Counted from the first letter of the stretch, positions 31,816-39,870 are shown. The stretch: 40,368 nucleotides of DNA from Lachnospiraceae bacterium (GCA_030526195.1 JAUNDG010000019.1:4925-45292); one strand, 5' to 3'. Numbers and translations are program-made. The notes: generated by a model from the sequence alone, not told the origin.

Positions 31816-32676
31816 TTACCCCTTAACCGCACCGGCAGCCACACCTTTGATGATGTATTTCTGGCATGTCAGATAGAAGACAATGACCGGTACGATACTG
31901 ACAACAATAAGAGCCATGATAGCGCCAAGGTCGACGCTGCCGTAGCTGCCCTGCAGATACTGAATATGGATCGGAATCGTCATGTACTTTGTACGATCCA
32001 GAACCAGATACGGAAGCAGGTAGTCATTCCAGATCCACATGATCTCCAGAATACCGACAGAGATCATTGTCGGACGCAGCATCGGGAAGACGATGCGGAA
32101 GTAAGTGGAGATCGGTCCGCAGCCATCGATAGCAGCGGCCTCTTCGATCTCGAGCGGAATGCTGCGGATAAAGCCCGAGAACATAAACGAGGCCATCCCG
32201 GCGCCGAAGCCCAGATAAATGAGCGGGATCGTCCAGGGTGTGTTGAGATGGAGTGAGTCAGCTGTCTTTGACAGTGTGAACATAACCATCTGGAAGGGCA
32301 CGATCATTGAGAATACGAATAAGTAGTAAATGATCTTGCAAACCATGGAATTAACACGGGCCACATACCAGGCTGCCATGGATGTGCACAGCAGGATAAG
32401 GGCGGTACTGACCAGTGTGATGAAAACGGAAGCCCCCACGGATTTCATGAAGGGGAAGCTGCCGAAGGTCATACCCTTGATGTAGTTGCCAAGACCGACG
32501 AAGGTTTCGGCATTGGGCAGCGCAAAGGTCTGTGTCTTAACAAAGGTATTGGCCTTGAAGGAGTTGAGCAGAACAACTACGATCGGCAGGATGTACACCA
32601 CGGCGATAACCGCAAAGGTGGCGGTCAGGCCATTTTTTAAACGGCGCTCTGCGCTGAGAGAACTTTTTTTCTTCAT
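31816..32676 (-). CDS. malG: Maltodextrin ABC transporter permease, MalG type
   Basis: This is a 286-residue inner permease of a CUT1 carbohydrate importer with about six membrane helices. It carries the cytoplasmic EAA loop (EEAAAIDGCGPISTYFRIVFP), which docks the ATPase. It starts with ATG sharing one base with the malF stop (TAATG), and the malQ start follows its own stop. The likely substrate is maltodextrin because malQ is embedded in the operon, but related sugars cannot be excluded. Confidence 0.9.
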   Translation of the reverse strand: MKKKSSLSAERRLKNGLTATFAVIAVVYILPIVVVLLNSFKANTFVKTQTFALPNAETFVGLGNYIKGMTFGSFPFMKSVGASVFITLVSTALILLCTSMAAWYVARVNSMVCKIIYYLFVFSMIVPFQMVMFTLSKTADSLHLNTPWTIPLIYLGFGAGMASFMFSGFIRSIPLEIEEAAAIDGCGPISTYFRIVFPMLRPTMISVGILEIMWIWNDYLLPYLVLDRTKYMTIPIHIQYLQGSYGSVDLGAIMALIVVSIVPVIVFYLTCQKYIIKGVAAGAVKG

Positions 32677-33602
32677 TATGCCTGTACCTCCTTTGAACGT
32701 GTTGACCGCATCTGGATGATGGAAATGACAGCCACCAGCACGAAGAAGATGACAGCCTTAGCCTGTGCCACACCACGGGATGCGGAATTTTGTCCGTAGA
32801 ATGTGTTGAAAATGTTGAGCGCCAGCATTTCAGTTGACTTGATGACGCTGCCGTCCGGCATGAAATTGAAGGGCTGACCGCCGGTCAGAGCCAGGTTCTG
32901 GTCAAACAGCTTGAAGCCGTTTGTCAGAGACAGGAATGTACAGATGGTGATGGACGGCATCATGTTCGGAATGGTGACATGAATCAGTGTCTTGAACTTG
33001 GAAGCACCGTCGATCTTGGCAGCTTCCATCATATCTTCCGGAATAGCCTGGAAACCGGCGATATAGATGATCATCATGTAACCGACCTGCTGCCAGCACA
33101 TAAGAATAATGAGACCCCAGAAGCCCCATTTTGAATTCATAAGGATGGATGTACCGTAACGTGTCAGGATACCGTCAAAGATCATACTCCAGATATAACC
33201 CAGAACGATACCACCGATCAGGTTCGGCATAAAGAAGACCGTACGGAACAGGTTTGCCCCTTTGATCTTCTGTGTTAAGACATACGCAACCATGAAGGCC
33301 AGGAGATTGATCAGGACCAGGGAGACAATGGCAAACAATGCTGTATACCAGAATGCATGCACAAAGGTGGGATCCTGAAGAGCCTTGAAGTAGTTGCTGA
33401 CGCCGATCAGTGAGGCGTCACTTGTTGTGGTGAATTTACAGAAGGACAGATAAATGCCCTGAATAAACGGGAAAACGAAACCAATAATAAAAGCCACCAG
33501 AGTGGGGCCGATAAAGAGAACGGCGCATTTACGAATAGGACGTGTCAGCAAACTGGAATTGGTGTTGCCTCTTGCCTTTCTTGCCTTTTTTTTCTTCTCC
33601 AT
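32676..33602 (-). CDS. malF: Maltodextrin ABC transporter permease, MalF type
   Basis: This is the 308-residue partner permease with six predicted membrane helices and the EAA loop MMEAAKIDGASKFKTLIHVT. It lacks the long periplasmic loop of the enteric MalF, as usual in Gram-positive bacteria. A lysine-rich N-terminus (KKKKARKARG) precedes the first helix. GGAG lies 7 bases before the ATG. A hairpin (33628-33653) separates it from the binding-protein gene. Confidence 0.9.
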   Translation of the reverse strand: MEKKKKARKARGNTNSSLLTRPIRKCAVLFIGPTLVAFIIGFVFPFIQGIYLSFCKFTTTSDASLIGVSNYFKALQDPTFVHAFWYTALFAIVSLVLINLLAFMVAYVLTQKIKGANLFRTVFFMPNLIGGIVLGYIWSMIFDGILTRYGTSILMNSKWGFWGLIILMCWQQVGYMMIIYIAGFQAIPEDMMEAAKIDGASKFKTLIHVTIPNMMPSITICTFLSLTNGFKLFDQNLALTGGQPFNFMPDGSVIKSTEMLALNIFNTFYGQNSASRGVAQAKAVIFFVLVAVISIIQMRSTRSKEVQA

Positions 33603-33627
33603 GTTCTATCTCCGAATTCTGACAAAG

Positions 33628-33653
33628 AAGGCGATCCCGTTCTGAGATCGCCT
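33628..33653 (-). terminator. Hairpin between malE and malF, probable partial terminator
   Basis: A 9-bp stem AAGGCGATC/GATCGCCTT, followed on the minus strand by only CTTTGTC, too weak for full termination. It fits the common pattern in which most transcripts stop after the binding-protein gene or are stabilised there, giving an excess of binding protein over permease. Confidence 0.6.
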
Positions 33654-33705
33654 TCCCTGAATAACCTCATCAACCTAGGAATATGATGACAAATTAATGT
33701 GCTGA

Positions 33706-35004
33706 TTATTCGTTAGCAGCCTTGTACTGTGTAGCCCAGCCCTGAACGAAAGCTGTTTCGACTGTGCCCCAGTCACCGCCGGCATCATACTGGTTCATAG
33801 CGGCCACAAGACCGGCTCTCCATTCGTTGACGTTCGGTGTGTAGTTGAAAGCCCATGTCACAACATACTTGCCTTCTTCAGCATACTTTGTAGCATCAGC
33901 CAGGAAAGCATTTTCCGGAGCAACAGCACTCTTGTACGGGATAGCGCCCAGTTCCTGAGCCATCATCTTTGTACCGGCTTCAGATGTGACCATCCACTTC
34001 ATGAAGTCCAGAGTTGCTTTCTGATCAGCTTCGGAAGCTTTGCTGTTAACAGCCCAGCAGTTTTCTGTACCGCAGCAAAGGGAAGCATTTTCTTCGCCTT
34101 CAGCACCGCAGTAGATCGGGATCATAGCCAGATCGTCCGGATTCATACCGAATGTACCTGTCAGGTTTGACCATTCCCATGTACCGTTCTGATAGAAGAC
34201 AGCCTTGCCTTCGCCGAATTCGGCAGCAGCATCATAACCGCCTGTAGCCAGAGTACCTTTGTCTGTAGCTGTATCTGTTGTGTACAGATCCCAAACGTTC
34301 TTGAAGTAGTCAAGGTATGTACCCTTGATTTCAGCCGGGCATTCTGTCCAGCCATCTTCAACAGCTTCATAGTACAGCGGCATGTTGGCCAGGTGGCCTG
34401 TGAATCTCCATGAAGAAGAATCATCCATACCTGAAGATGTGAAAGCATCGAAGCCAAGTTCGGCAGATCTTGCGTGGATGTCATCAGCGACAGCCTTTAA
34501 GGAATCGAAATCCTTGATGTCAGCGATGTCATAGCCGGCTTCTTTCAGCAGAGCCTTGTTTGTGATGATGCCGTAAGCTTCATAGCAGTAACCGATAGAA
34601 ACCAGTCTGCCGGCATCGTCATACAGGTTGTAAGCGTCTGTGTTCAGCTCGTTGGCGATATCTGTGCCTGTCAGGTCGATGCAGTAATCTTTCCATGTAT
34701 CAACAGCAGCAGCGTTACCAACAACAAACAGTGTCGGGGCACCGGACTTATCCATTTCGGATGTCAGTGTGGATTCGTATGTACCGGAAGCGGCTGTAAC
34801 AACCTTAACCGGAACACCTGTTTCTGATTCATAAGTCTTGGCGATTTCCTGAAGGGCTTCGTCAGCTTCCGGCTTAAAGTTTAACCAGTAAACGGAACCT
34901 GTTGCGTCAGCAGAAGCGCTGCCGCCTTCAGACTTTGCCCCGCAAGCTGTCATGCCGAGTGCCATAGCAGCGGCCAGTGCGAGTGCGATAACTCTCTTTT
35001 TCAT
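33706..35004 (-). CDS. malE: Maltodextrin-binding lipoprotein, MalE type
   Basis: This is a 432-residue extracellular solute-binding lipoprotein (SBP family 1). Lipoprotein signal with the lipid-attachment cysteine C21 in ALGMTACG, then a Ser/Gly/Ala linker and the binding domain starting VYWLNFKPEADEAL. It ends with the usual hydrophobic/aromatic residues (WATQYKAANE). AAGGAG lies 7 bases before ATG 35004. It is the first gene after the regulator lacI, with an operator-like palindrome (35054-35069) in front. Ligand specificity is inferred from malQ. Confidence 0.9.
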   Translation of the reverse strand: MKKRVIALALAAAMALGMTACGAKSEGGSASADATGSVYWLNFKPEADEALQEIAKTYESETGVPVKVVTAASGTYESTLTSEMDKSGAPTLFVVGNAAAVDTWKDYCIDLTGTDIANELNTDAYNLYDDAGRLVSIGYCYEAYGIITNKALLKEAGYDIADIKDFDSLKAVADDIHARSAELGFDAFTSSGMDDSSSWRFTGHLANMPLYYEAVEDGWTECPAEIKGTYLDYFKNVWDLYTTDTATDKGTLATGGYDAAAEFGEGKAVFYQNGTWEWSNLTGTFGMNPDDLAMIPIYCGAEGEENASLCCGTENCWAVNSKASEADQKATLDFMKWMVTSEAGTKMMAQELGAIPYKSAVAPENAFLADATKYAEEGKYVVTWAFNYTPNVNEWRAGLVAAMNQYDAGGDWGTVETAFVQGWATQYKAANE

Positions 35005-35053
35005 GTTTGTTCTCCTTTTCATACTGAAAAAATATACGTTTTAATTTATAAAA

Positions 35054-35069
35054 ATAACGTTGCCGTTAT
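35054..35069 (-). promoter_or_regulatory. Operator-like inverted repeat before malE
   Basis: ATAACG/CGTTAT arms around TTGC, about 50 bases before the malE start in an AT-rich promoter region. It shares the AACG half-site with the palindromes in front of lacI but has a different spacing. A LacI-type regulator site is the likeliest reading. Confidence 0.45.
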
Positions 35070-35084
35070 AATTACCGTTCTTTT

Positions 35085-35118
35085 GCAGCCGATGTCTCAT
35101 TTTCTAAAATGGGGCTGC
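35085..35118. repeat. REP-like hairpin, copy 2
   Basis: Nearly the same as 2774-2809: outer arms GCAGCC/GGCTGC, inner arms CATTTT/AAAATG, with CCGATGTCT in the side bulge. It lies between lacI and malE, next to another imperfect hairpin (about 35127-35153). Confidence 0.6.
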
Positions 35119-35159
35119 CTCACCCGTTTCTTCCTATATAAGAAAATGGGTTGTGCCTC

Positions 35160-36173
35160 TTAGCTAAGCTGTCTGACGCTGCCACCTTCTCTCAGATCGG
35201 CGTTCAGCAGGAACTGAGCTGATTTTGATGTCCCCTCGATCATGCGGATCAGGATCTCGATGGCGTTCTGGGCGATCTCCTTCCGGGGCTGCACCAGAGT
35301 GGTCAGTGTGGGGATGATGTATTTTGACATCTCCACACCGTCGATGGCGATCACCGAGCAATCCTTCGGCACCTGACGGCCATCCTCTGCCAACGCTTTG
35401 ATCGCCGCCATGGCCATGAAGTCCGAGATCACAAACAGGCCGGTGAACGCAAGACCTTTTTTAATGGCTTTGCTGACAGCCTCGTAAGCGTCATCCATGT
35501 GGAAGGATCCTGTCTCGATAACCAGGCGATCGTCCGGTTCAAGGCCGGCATCCATCAGGGCTTTGCGATAGCCTTCATATCTCAGTTGACTGACAGAATG
35601 GTCCTTTTTGGAAGCCACCACAATGGCGATATCCTTATGACCATGATCGATCAAAAACTTTGTTGCTCTGTAAGCCTCCTCTTTATCGTCGATGGCGACG
35701 GAAGAATAACGGCTTGAGCTCAATTCGCCGAATTTATTTGTAAAGGTGCAGCAGACAAAGGGTGTCGTCAGAATGGCCGCCTCCTCTTCGGTCCAGTCAA
35801 AACGACCACCGAGAAGCACAAGACCCTTTAATCCTTTTTCTTTGGCAAATGCGGCCGCAGCTCTCAGTTCATCGGCTTCCATGGTGATCTGTCGCATCAG
35901 GAATTTATAACCGGCTTCCTCGATAGCTGTCTGGATCACATGAATGATTTCCTGGAAGAAATGGTTGCCTGTGCCTCGGATCAGAACACCGATGGAATCT
36001 GCCGGAGGCTTCACCAGGCTCACCGCTCCGTTATGCGGAACGAAATGCTCTTCCTCGATCACGCGGAGCACCTGCTCGCGAATGTCTTCTTTCACATAAG
36101 GATAATTATTTAAAACCCGGGAAACGGTACTGACCGAAACGCCGCATTTTGCAGCAATATCTTTAATTGTCAT
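35160..36173 (-). CDS. LacI/GalR-family transcriptional regulator of the maltodextrin operon
   Basis: This is a 337-residue repressor. N-terminal helix-turn-helix TIKDIAAKCGVSVSTVSRVLN (2-22), a hinge helix, then a periplasmic-binding-protein-like effector domain (about 60-330) with CSVIAIDGVE and TTLVQPRKEIA. It precedes malE in the same direction, separated by 155 bases. A perfect palindrome (36190-36203) overlaps the sequence just before its ribosome binding site, suggesting autoregulation. The inducer is probably a maltodextrin. AAAGGA lies 9 bases before the ATG. Confidence 0.93.
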   Translation of the reverse strand: MTIKDIAAKCGVSVSTVSRVLNNYPYVKEDIREQVLRVIEEEHFVPHNGAVSLVKPPADSIGVLIRGTGNHFFQEIIHVIQTAIEEAGYKFLMRQITMEADELRAAAAFAKEKGLKGLVLLGGRFDWTEEEAAILTTPFVCCTFTNKFGELSSSRYSSVAIDDKEEAYRATKFLIDHGHKDIAIVVASKKDHSVSQLRYEGYRKALMDAGLEPDDRLVIETGSFHMDDAYEAVSKAIKKGLAFTGLFVISDFMAMAAIKALAEDGRQVPKDCSVIAIDGVEMSKYIIPTLTTLVQPRKEIAQNAIEILIRMIEGTSKSAQFLLNADLREGGSVRQLS

Positions 36174-36189
36174 AGTACGATTTCCTTTC

Positions 36190-36203
36190 TGAAAACGTTT
36201 TCA
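36190..36203. promoter_or_regulatory. LacI-type/cre-like operator before lacI
   Basis: The perfect 14-bp palindrome TGAAAACGTTTTCA fits the LacI-family pattern and also the CcpA cre consensus TGWAANCGNTNWCA at every fixed position. It lies 17 bases before the lacI start, so a bound protein would block lacI expression. CcpA or self-repression are both possible. Confidence 0.65.
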
Positions 36204-36290
36204 CTGTTTTGCAAAAAATATCACGTATTTTCGTTGGTGATTCTAAACAATTAACAGTTACTATACCTTAAAACCCTTGAAAATACGTGC

Positions 36291-36304
36291 TGATAACGTT
36301 TTCA
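36291..36304. promoter_or_regulatory. Second operator-like site upstream of lacI
   Basis: TGATAACGTTTTCA differs from the perfect palindrome at 36190 by one base and lies 101 bases away. Two sites roughly ten helical turns apart would suit looping by a tetrameric or paired regulator. Confidence 0.45.
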
Positions 36305-36623
36305 TATCTGCAAACAAAGAATATCAAACAAAACGCACCCTTGCAACTGAAAATTCAAGTTTCATATGCACTTTGTCACAATCATCCAGTTTACAGCGCA
36401 TTCTATTGTGCATGTTTCATTGCCCAAAACCATTCTTTCCGCTGAATCCGGCCATTTTCAAGGGTTTTTCATAGATTTTCATAGCTTTTGGGAAGCATTC
36501 TTCAAAATCAGGGCACTTCCTTCTGAAAATGAGCCGCAAATACTCATGAGCAGAAGCAAAACCGCCGCCTGATCATGAGCCCTGTGACAGCACTTTGATC
36601 TTGCGTGTCTTTATCGGAGAAAC

Positions 36624-36656
36624 AAAAAAAAGGAAGCCTCCATGACTTCCTTTTTT
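36624..36656. terminator. Bidirectional terminator after the YfhO-type gene
   Basis: Stem AAGGAAG/CTTCCTT flanked by eight A on one side and six T on the other, so it works in both directions. It ends yfhO transcription on the minus strand, and on the plus strand its T-run ends 16 bases before repeat element copy 2. Confidence 0.7.
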
Positions 36657-36672
36657 GCTTGTATCTGATTTT

Positions 36673-36910
36673 GAACTGCAGCAAGCATTCCCCCGCTTCA
36701 AAGACGCAGAGTCTTAAGCGGGGGTTACGGGGGAAGCTTGCATCAGCAGGGGTAAAAGCCCCTGCTGATGGGCTACCGAAGGTAGCTGTGGTTCACGAGC
36801 AAGTAGCGAAGCGGACAGCGTGCCCTCTGGGTATTGCGAGTGTCCGCTTTACCTGTAGCAGGTAACGAAGCGGACATCATGCCCTGCGGGTATTGTGAGG
36901 TGTCCGCTTG
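36673..36910 (+). repeat. Hairpin-rich dispersed repeat, copy 2 (longest)
   Basis: Begins GAACTGCAGCAAGC. Hairpins in order: CCCCCGCTT/AAGCGGGGG with inner AAGAC/GTCTT; CAGCAGGGG/CCCCTGCTG; GCTACC/GGTAGC; then two tandem AAGCGGACA/TGTCCGCTT stem-loops at about 36819-36850 and 36868-36909. The first 180 bases match copy 1. The last stem-loop is inside the 3' end of the YfhO-type gene. Five stable hairpins in 240 bases without an open frame of its own suggest a structured RNA or a hairpin-ended mobile element. Confidence 0.85.
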
Positions 36911-39612
36911 ACTCGCCGACGACGTCTCACCCCAAAAGAGACGATCATGCCAATCAATGTGAGTAATGATACCAGGACACCGGCCAAAAGCCCCGGTGTG
37001 CGATAGCGCAGGAAAATCTGATGCTCGCCTTTCTCTAACGGCAGCCCCATGTACATCACATCCGTGGGCAGCACATCAACTTTTTCACCATCCACAACCG
37101 CCGTCCAGCCGGTGCTGTAGGGCACCGCCAGCTGCAAAATCCCGTTTGTCTCCATATCGACATTAACAGAAATCCGGTCATGACCGATATCCATGGCTTT
37201 CACGCTCTTAAAGGACAGCGCCTCTTCTTTTGCGGTATAGCTTTCCACCGGTACCGCTATGATCTGCATGTCCGGCAGAGTGTATTCACCGCTCAAGCCA
37301 AACTGGATATCGATATAGTTTGTGCCGGCCTTCGGGCAACCCAGATAAATAATGGTTTCATCTAAATTTGACGGCCAATTGTAGGTCTCATTTTCAAATT
37401 TAATCGTTTTTTGCGCAGCGCTGTCTGCCCCTCTGCGGGTGACGATGGCTTCCGTAAATGCTCTGGGCGGCGCGACACGGGTTTTACCGAATGACAGATA
37501 GATGGCACAGTTTCCCGGCATCTCCGTGGTCAGGGTCATCATAGCGCCGTTTTCTTCAACGATAGCGGTAGCGCCATCTAAGGAAATGCCCTTGGTTTCA
37601 ATCTGATAGGGTAAACTCTCACCGGCACAAATCGGCGTTACCTCCGATAGCCGGCCGGAAACCTGATCCACAGATTCATTTTCGATAACACAGCTTTGTA
37701 AAAGGGCCTGTTCTTTATCGATTCCCGACAAAGCGTCATAGGTATCCCGCGTCATGTATCCGCTGTAGACATAAGCCGGGTAAGACACAGCATCATTTTC
37801 ATAAACGACATAGGGTGAGTTCTCTGTCTCGACAGCTTCATAGCCGACCGGAACCGTAAAGACATTGACATCTCCCAACGGTGCTGTGTAATAAGAAGCA
37901 TCCGCTATCTGCAGCAACCCGGATCGCGCATCCAACCCTCTGAAATGGCAATTCTGGTAAACGGTATACAGCCCAAGCCCCCGATAATACTCATAGACAT
38001 TAGAAGGAAGAAGACTCCACCACAGCGAGGTCCCATAAACATGGTTCATTTTATCCGTATTAATGGGAATCGTTTCGAATTTATCGACACGATAAAAGCC
38101 GTCTTTTCTCTCGACCGCGGCCAGGGATGAATGGCCGGCGTAAAAATCTTCCGCCGCGGCAGTCTCAAGGAACTCGCCCGTGTAATTGCCAATAGAGGGC
38201 GAATACCGTCCGAACACAAGGATAAAGATGCCGATAAGCGTTGTCACAAATGTCAGAGCGGTCAACACGTTTTTCTTTTTGCGGCAAGACAGCAACAAAA
38301 GAGAACTGACTGCAAGGCAAATGATGACGGCAATGGCACGCACGCCATCCTGCGCCGCCAACGACCAGCAGGTCGCAGCATACAGGATAATGCTCAAGGT
38401 TACCGGGAGTGTCTGCGTCTTTTGATGTGTGTTTGGTTGATCGGAACTTTCACTTCTTTCCGCATAAAACTCAGGCATCACCCTGATCATCAGAATGCTG
38501 AAGAACAGGGGCAGACAGAAGACCCATCGGTTATAGACATAGCCGCCGCCATTTAACACCTTCCCGAAGAAGGGCACAAAGGCAAAGCCTGTCATGACAA
38601 GAATCATGATCTTCCAAATGAGATACTCCCGTTTCCGTGAGAACAAGGCCCACACAAAGGGGAAAAATAACACAATGTTATAGCCCAAAACCGTGTGGTG
38701 CCCGACATAGCCATTCGGAAGGAATGATTCCTTATAAAACCGCAGATAATATTTAAGCGTATAGTGAAGGTTTGATCCCTGATACCCGGATTTCTCTAAA
38801 ACCCTGGCATTATTCAAATACAAGATCCCCGTCGGGATCAGAATAACGGCTGCCAACAGACACCCCAGAATCATAAGGCCTGCTATTTTAAGACCCTTAA
38901 GAAATGCTGTTCCCAGTCCCTCCTTCATGATGAGCCAATCTTCTATGAAGAGAAGCACCACATAGACAGCGGCCAGCATAAGCACAATAACCGCCGCGTA
39001 GTAATTTGACACCACAGCCAGGAAGACAAACAAAATAAGCGGCAGGCTCTTTTTCTGACGACGGTACAGTTCGACCCCGGCCAGAATCAGGGGCAGACAG
39101 TAATACCAACAGGAAAAATTGGGATGCCGAGGCAGAACATAAATCATGTGTCCCGAAAATGCGTATGTGAGCGCCGCACACATCACCACAAAACCATTTT
39201 TGCTCTTAATGCAATAGCCATAGAAGATGACCGCAGCTCCGCCTAAATACAGCTTGATGAAGAGCATCAGCGTGTATCGTGTCGTCCGGCTCAAAAAGAC
39301 CAGGCAGGCACAAAGCGCACTGACAGGATCTGTTAAATTGTAGCTATTTAAAGTGGTGTAGATATCGGCGCCCTGACCGATGGTGTAGTCAAAAAATGCA
39401 AAATTGCCATGAAACAGGTCTTTTATAGCTTCACACAAATAATCAAAGGCCGCATAGTGCTGATAAACGCCATCATAGATCCAGATCACCGTTCGATCGG
39501 CTTGCATGTAAAAATACCAAATTAAAAGAGCGAACGTGATACAGAGAATGGAATAAAACAGCAGTGTTTTCTTATAGCTGGGCTGACCTGATGCTTTATG
39601 AAATAAAGACAC
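36877..39612 (-). CDS. yfhO: YfhO-family polytopic membrane protein
   Basis: This is a 911-residue protein with about 12 membrane helices in the first half, an extracellular beta-rich region (about 500-870) and a last C-terminal helix. YfhO proteins are GT-C-fold glycosyltransferase-like; in Bacillus and Listeria relatives glycosylate lipoteichoic or wall polymers. The N-terminal extracellular motif IYDGVYQHYAAFDY and the GQGADIYTTLNSYNLTDP loop are typical, the former holding the probable catalytic aspartate. I start at GTG 39612, which has GGGGAG 6 bases upstream; a TTG further up (39666) has no such site. The last dozen or so codons (VKRTPHNTRRA, stop) lie inside the repeat element at 36673-36910, so insertion of that element probably replaced the original end. 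Confidence 0.87.
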   Translation of the reverse strand: MSLFHKASGQPSYKKTLLFYSILCITFALLIWYFYMQADRTVIWIYDGVYQHYAAFDYLCEAIKDLFHGNFAFFDYTIGQGADIYTTLNSYNLTDPVSALCACLVFLSRTTRYTLMLFIKLYLGGAAVIFYGYCIKSKNGFVVMCAALTYAFSGHMIYVLPRHPNFSCWYYCLPLILAGVELYRRQKKSLPLILFVFLAVVSNYYAAVIVLMLAAVYVVLLFIEDWLIMKEGLGTAFLKGLKIAGLMILGCLLAAVILIPTGILYLNNARVLEKSGYQGSNLHYTLKYYLRFYKESFLPNGYVGHHTVLGYNIVLFFPFVWALFSRKREYLIWKIMILVMTGFAFVPFFGKVLNGGGYVYNRWVFCLPLFFSILMIRVMPEFYAERSESSDQPNTHQKTQTLPVTLSIILYAATCWSLAAQDGVRAIAVIICLAVSSLLLLSCRKKKNVLTALTFVTTLIGIFILVFGRYSPSIGNYTGEFLETAAAEDFYAGHSSLAAVERKDGFYRVDKFETIPINTDKMNHVYGTSLWWSLLPSNVYEYYRGLGLYTVYQNCHFRGLDARSGLLQIADASYYTAPLGDVNVFTVPVGYEAVETENSPYVVYENDAVSYPAYVYSGYMTRDTYDALSGIDKEQALLQSCVIENESVDQVSGRLSEVTPICAGESLPYQIETKGISLDGATAIVEENGAMMTLTTEMPGNCAIYLSFGKTRVAPPRAFTEAIVTRRGADSAAQKTIKFENETYNWPSNLDETIIYLGCPKAGTNYIDIQFGLSGEYTLPDMQIIAVPVESYTAKEEALSFKSVKAMDIGHDRISVNVDMETNGILQLAVPYSTGWTAVVDGEKVDVLPTDVMYMGLPLEKGEHQIFLRYRTPGLLAGVLVSLLTLIGMIVSFGVRRRRRVKRTPHNTRRA

Positions 39613-39696
39613 GATATTCTCCCCTATTACCCAATACTTCTGGGTCTCATTGATCAGATATGTCAAACAAAAGCAAAGTGAAACGGATACACAATG

Positions 39697-39746
39697 CCCG
39701 CTTCAGACTCTGCGTCTTTGAAGCGGGGGAAGGCTTGCTGCAGTTC
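39697..39746 (-). repeat. Hairpin-rich dispersed repeat, copy 3 (terminal hairpin only)
   Basis: Only the first 50 bases of the element: GAACTGCAGCAAGC followed by the CCCCCGCTTC hairpin with GCAGA loop. It begins 20 bases after the T-run of the tRNA-cluster terminator, in the same orientation. Either a deletion remnant or a minimal form. Confidence 0.8.
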
Positions 39747-39766
39747 AATTATACTGAAAAACAGAT

Positions 39767-39795
39767 AAAAAAAAAGCACCCATACTTGGGTGCTT
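39767..39795 (-). terminator. Terminator of the rRNA-tRNA transcript
   Basis: Perfect 8-bp stem AAGCACCC/GGGTGCTT followed on the minus strand by a run of nine T (the last two stem bases included). It lies 2 bases past tRNA-Phe. Confidence 0.9.
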
Positions 39796-39797
39796 AG

Positions 39798-39870
39798 TGC
39801 CCAGTTCCGGAATCGAACCAGAGACACGTAGATTTTCAGTCTACTGCTCTACCAACTGAGCTAACTGGGC
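39798..39870 (-). tRNA. tRNA-Phe (GAA)
   Basis: 73 bases, acceptor GCCCAGT/ACTGGGC, anticodon loop CTGAAAA, T-loop GGTTCGATTCC. The 3' CCA is not encoded. Confidence 0.96.

Larger units (their letters stand above)
36174..36876. other. AT-rich spacer upstream of lacI with repeat element and yfhO terminator
   Basis: It holds two operator-like palindromes (36190-36203, 36291-36304), a TATAGT hexamer near 36262 that could be a lacI -10 but lacks a clear -35, about 300 AT-rich bases (36305-36610) in which I see nothing, the bidirectional terminator (36624-36656) and the repeat element (36673 onwards). Short frames here have no ribosome binding sites. Confidence 0.65.

Noticed and set aside
36673-36910. 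Group II intron fragment
   Set aside because: Terminator-proximal position is suggestive, but no domain V, no GTGYG start and no reverse transcriptase remnant are visible.
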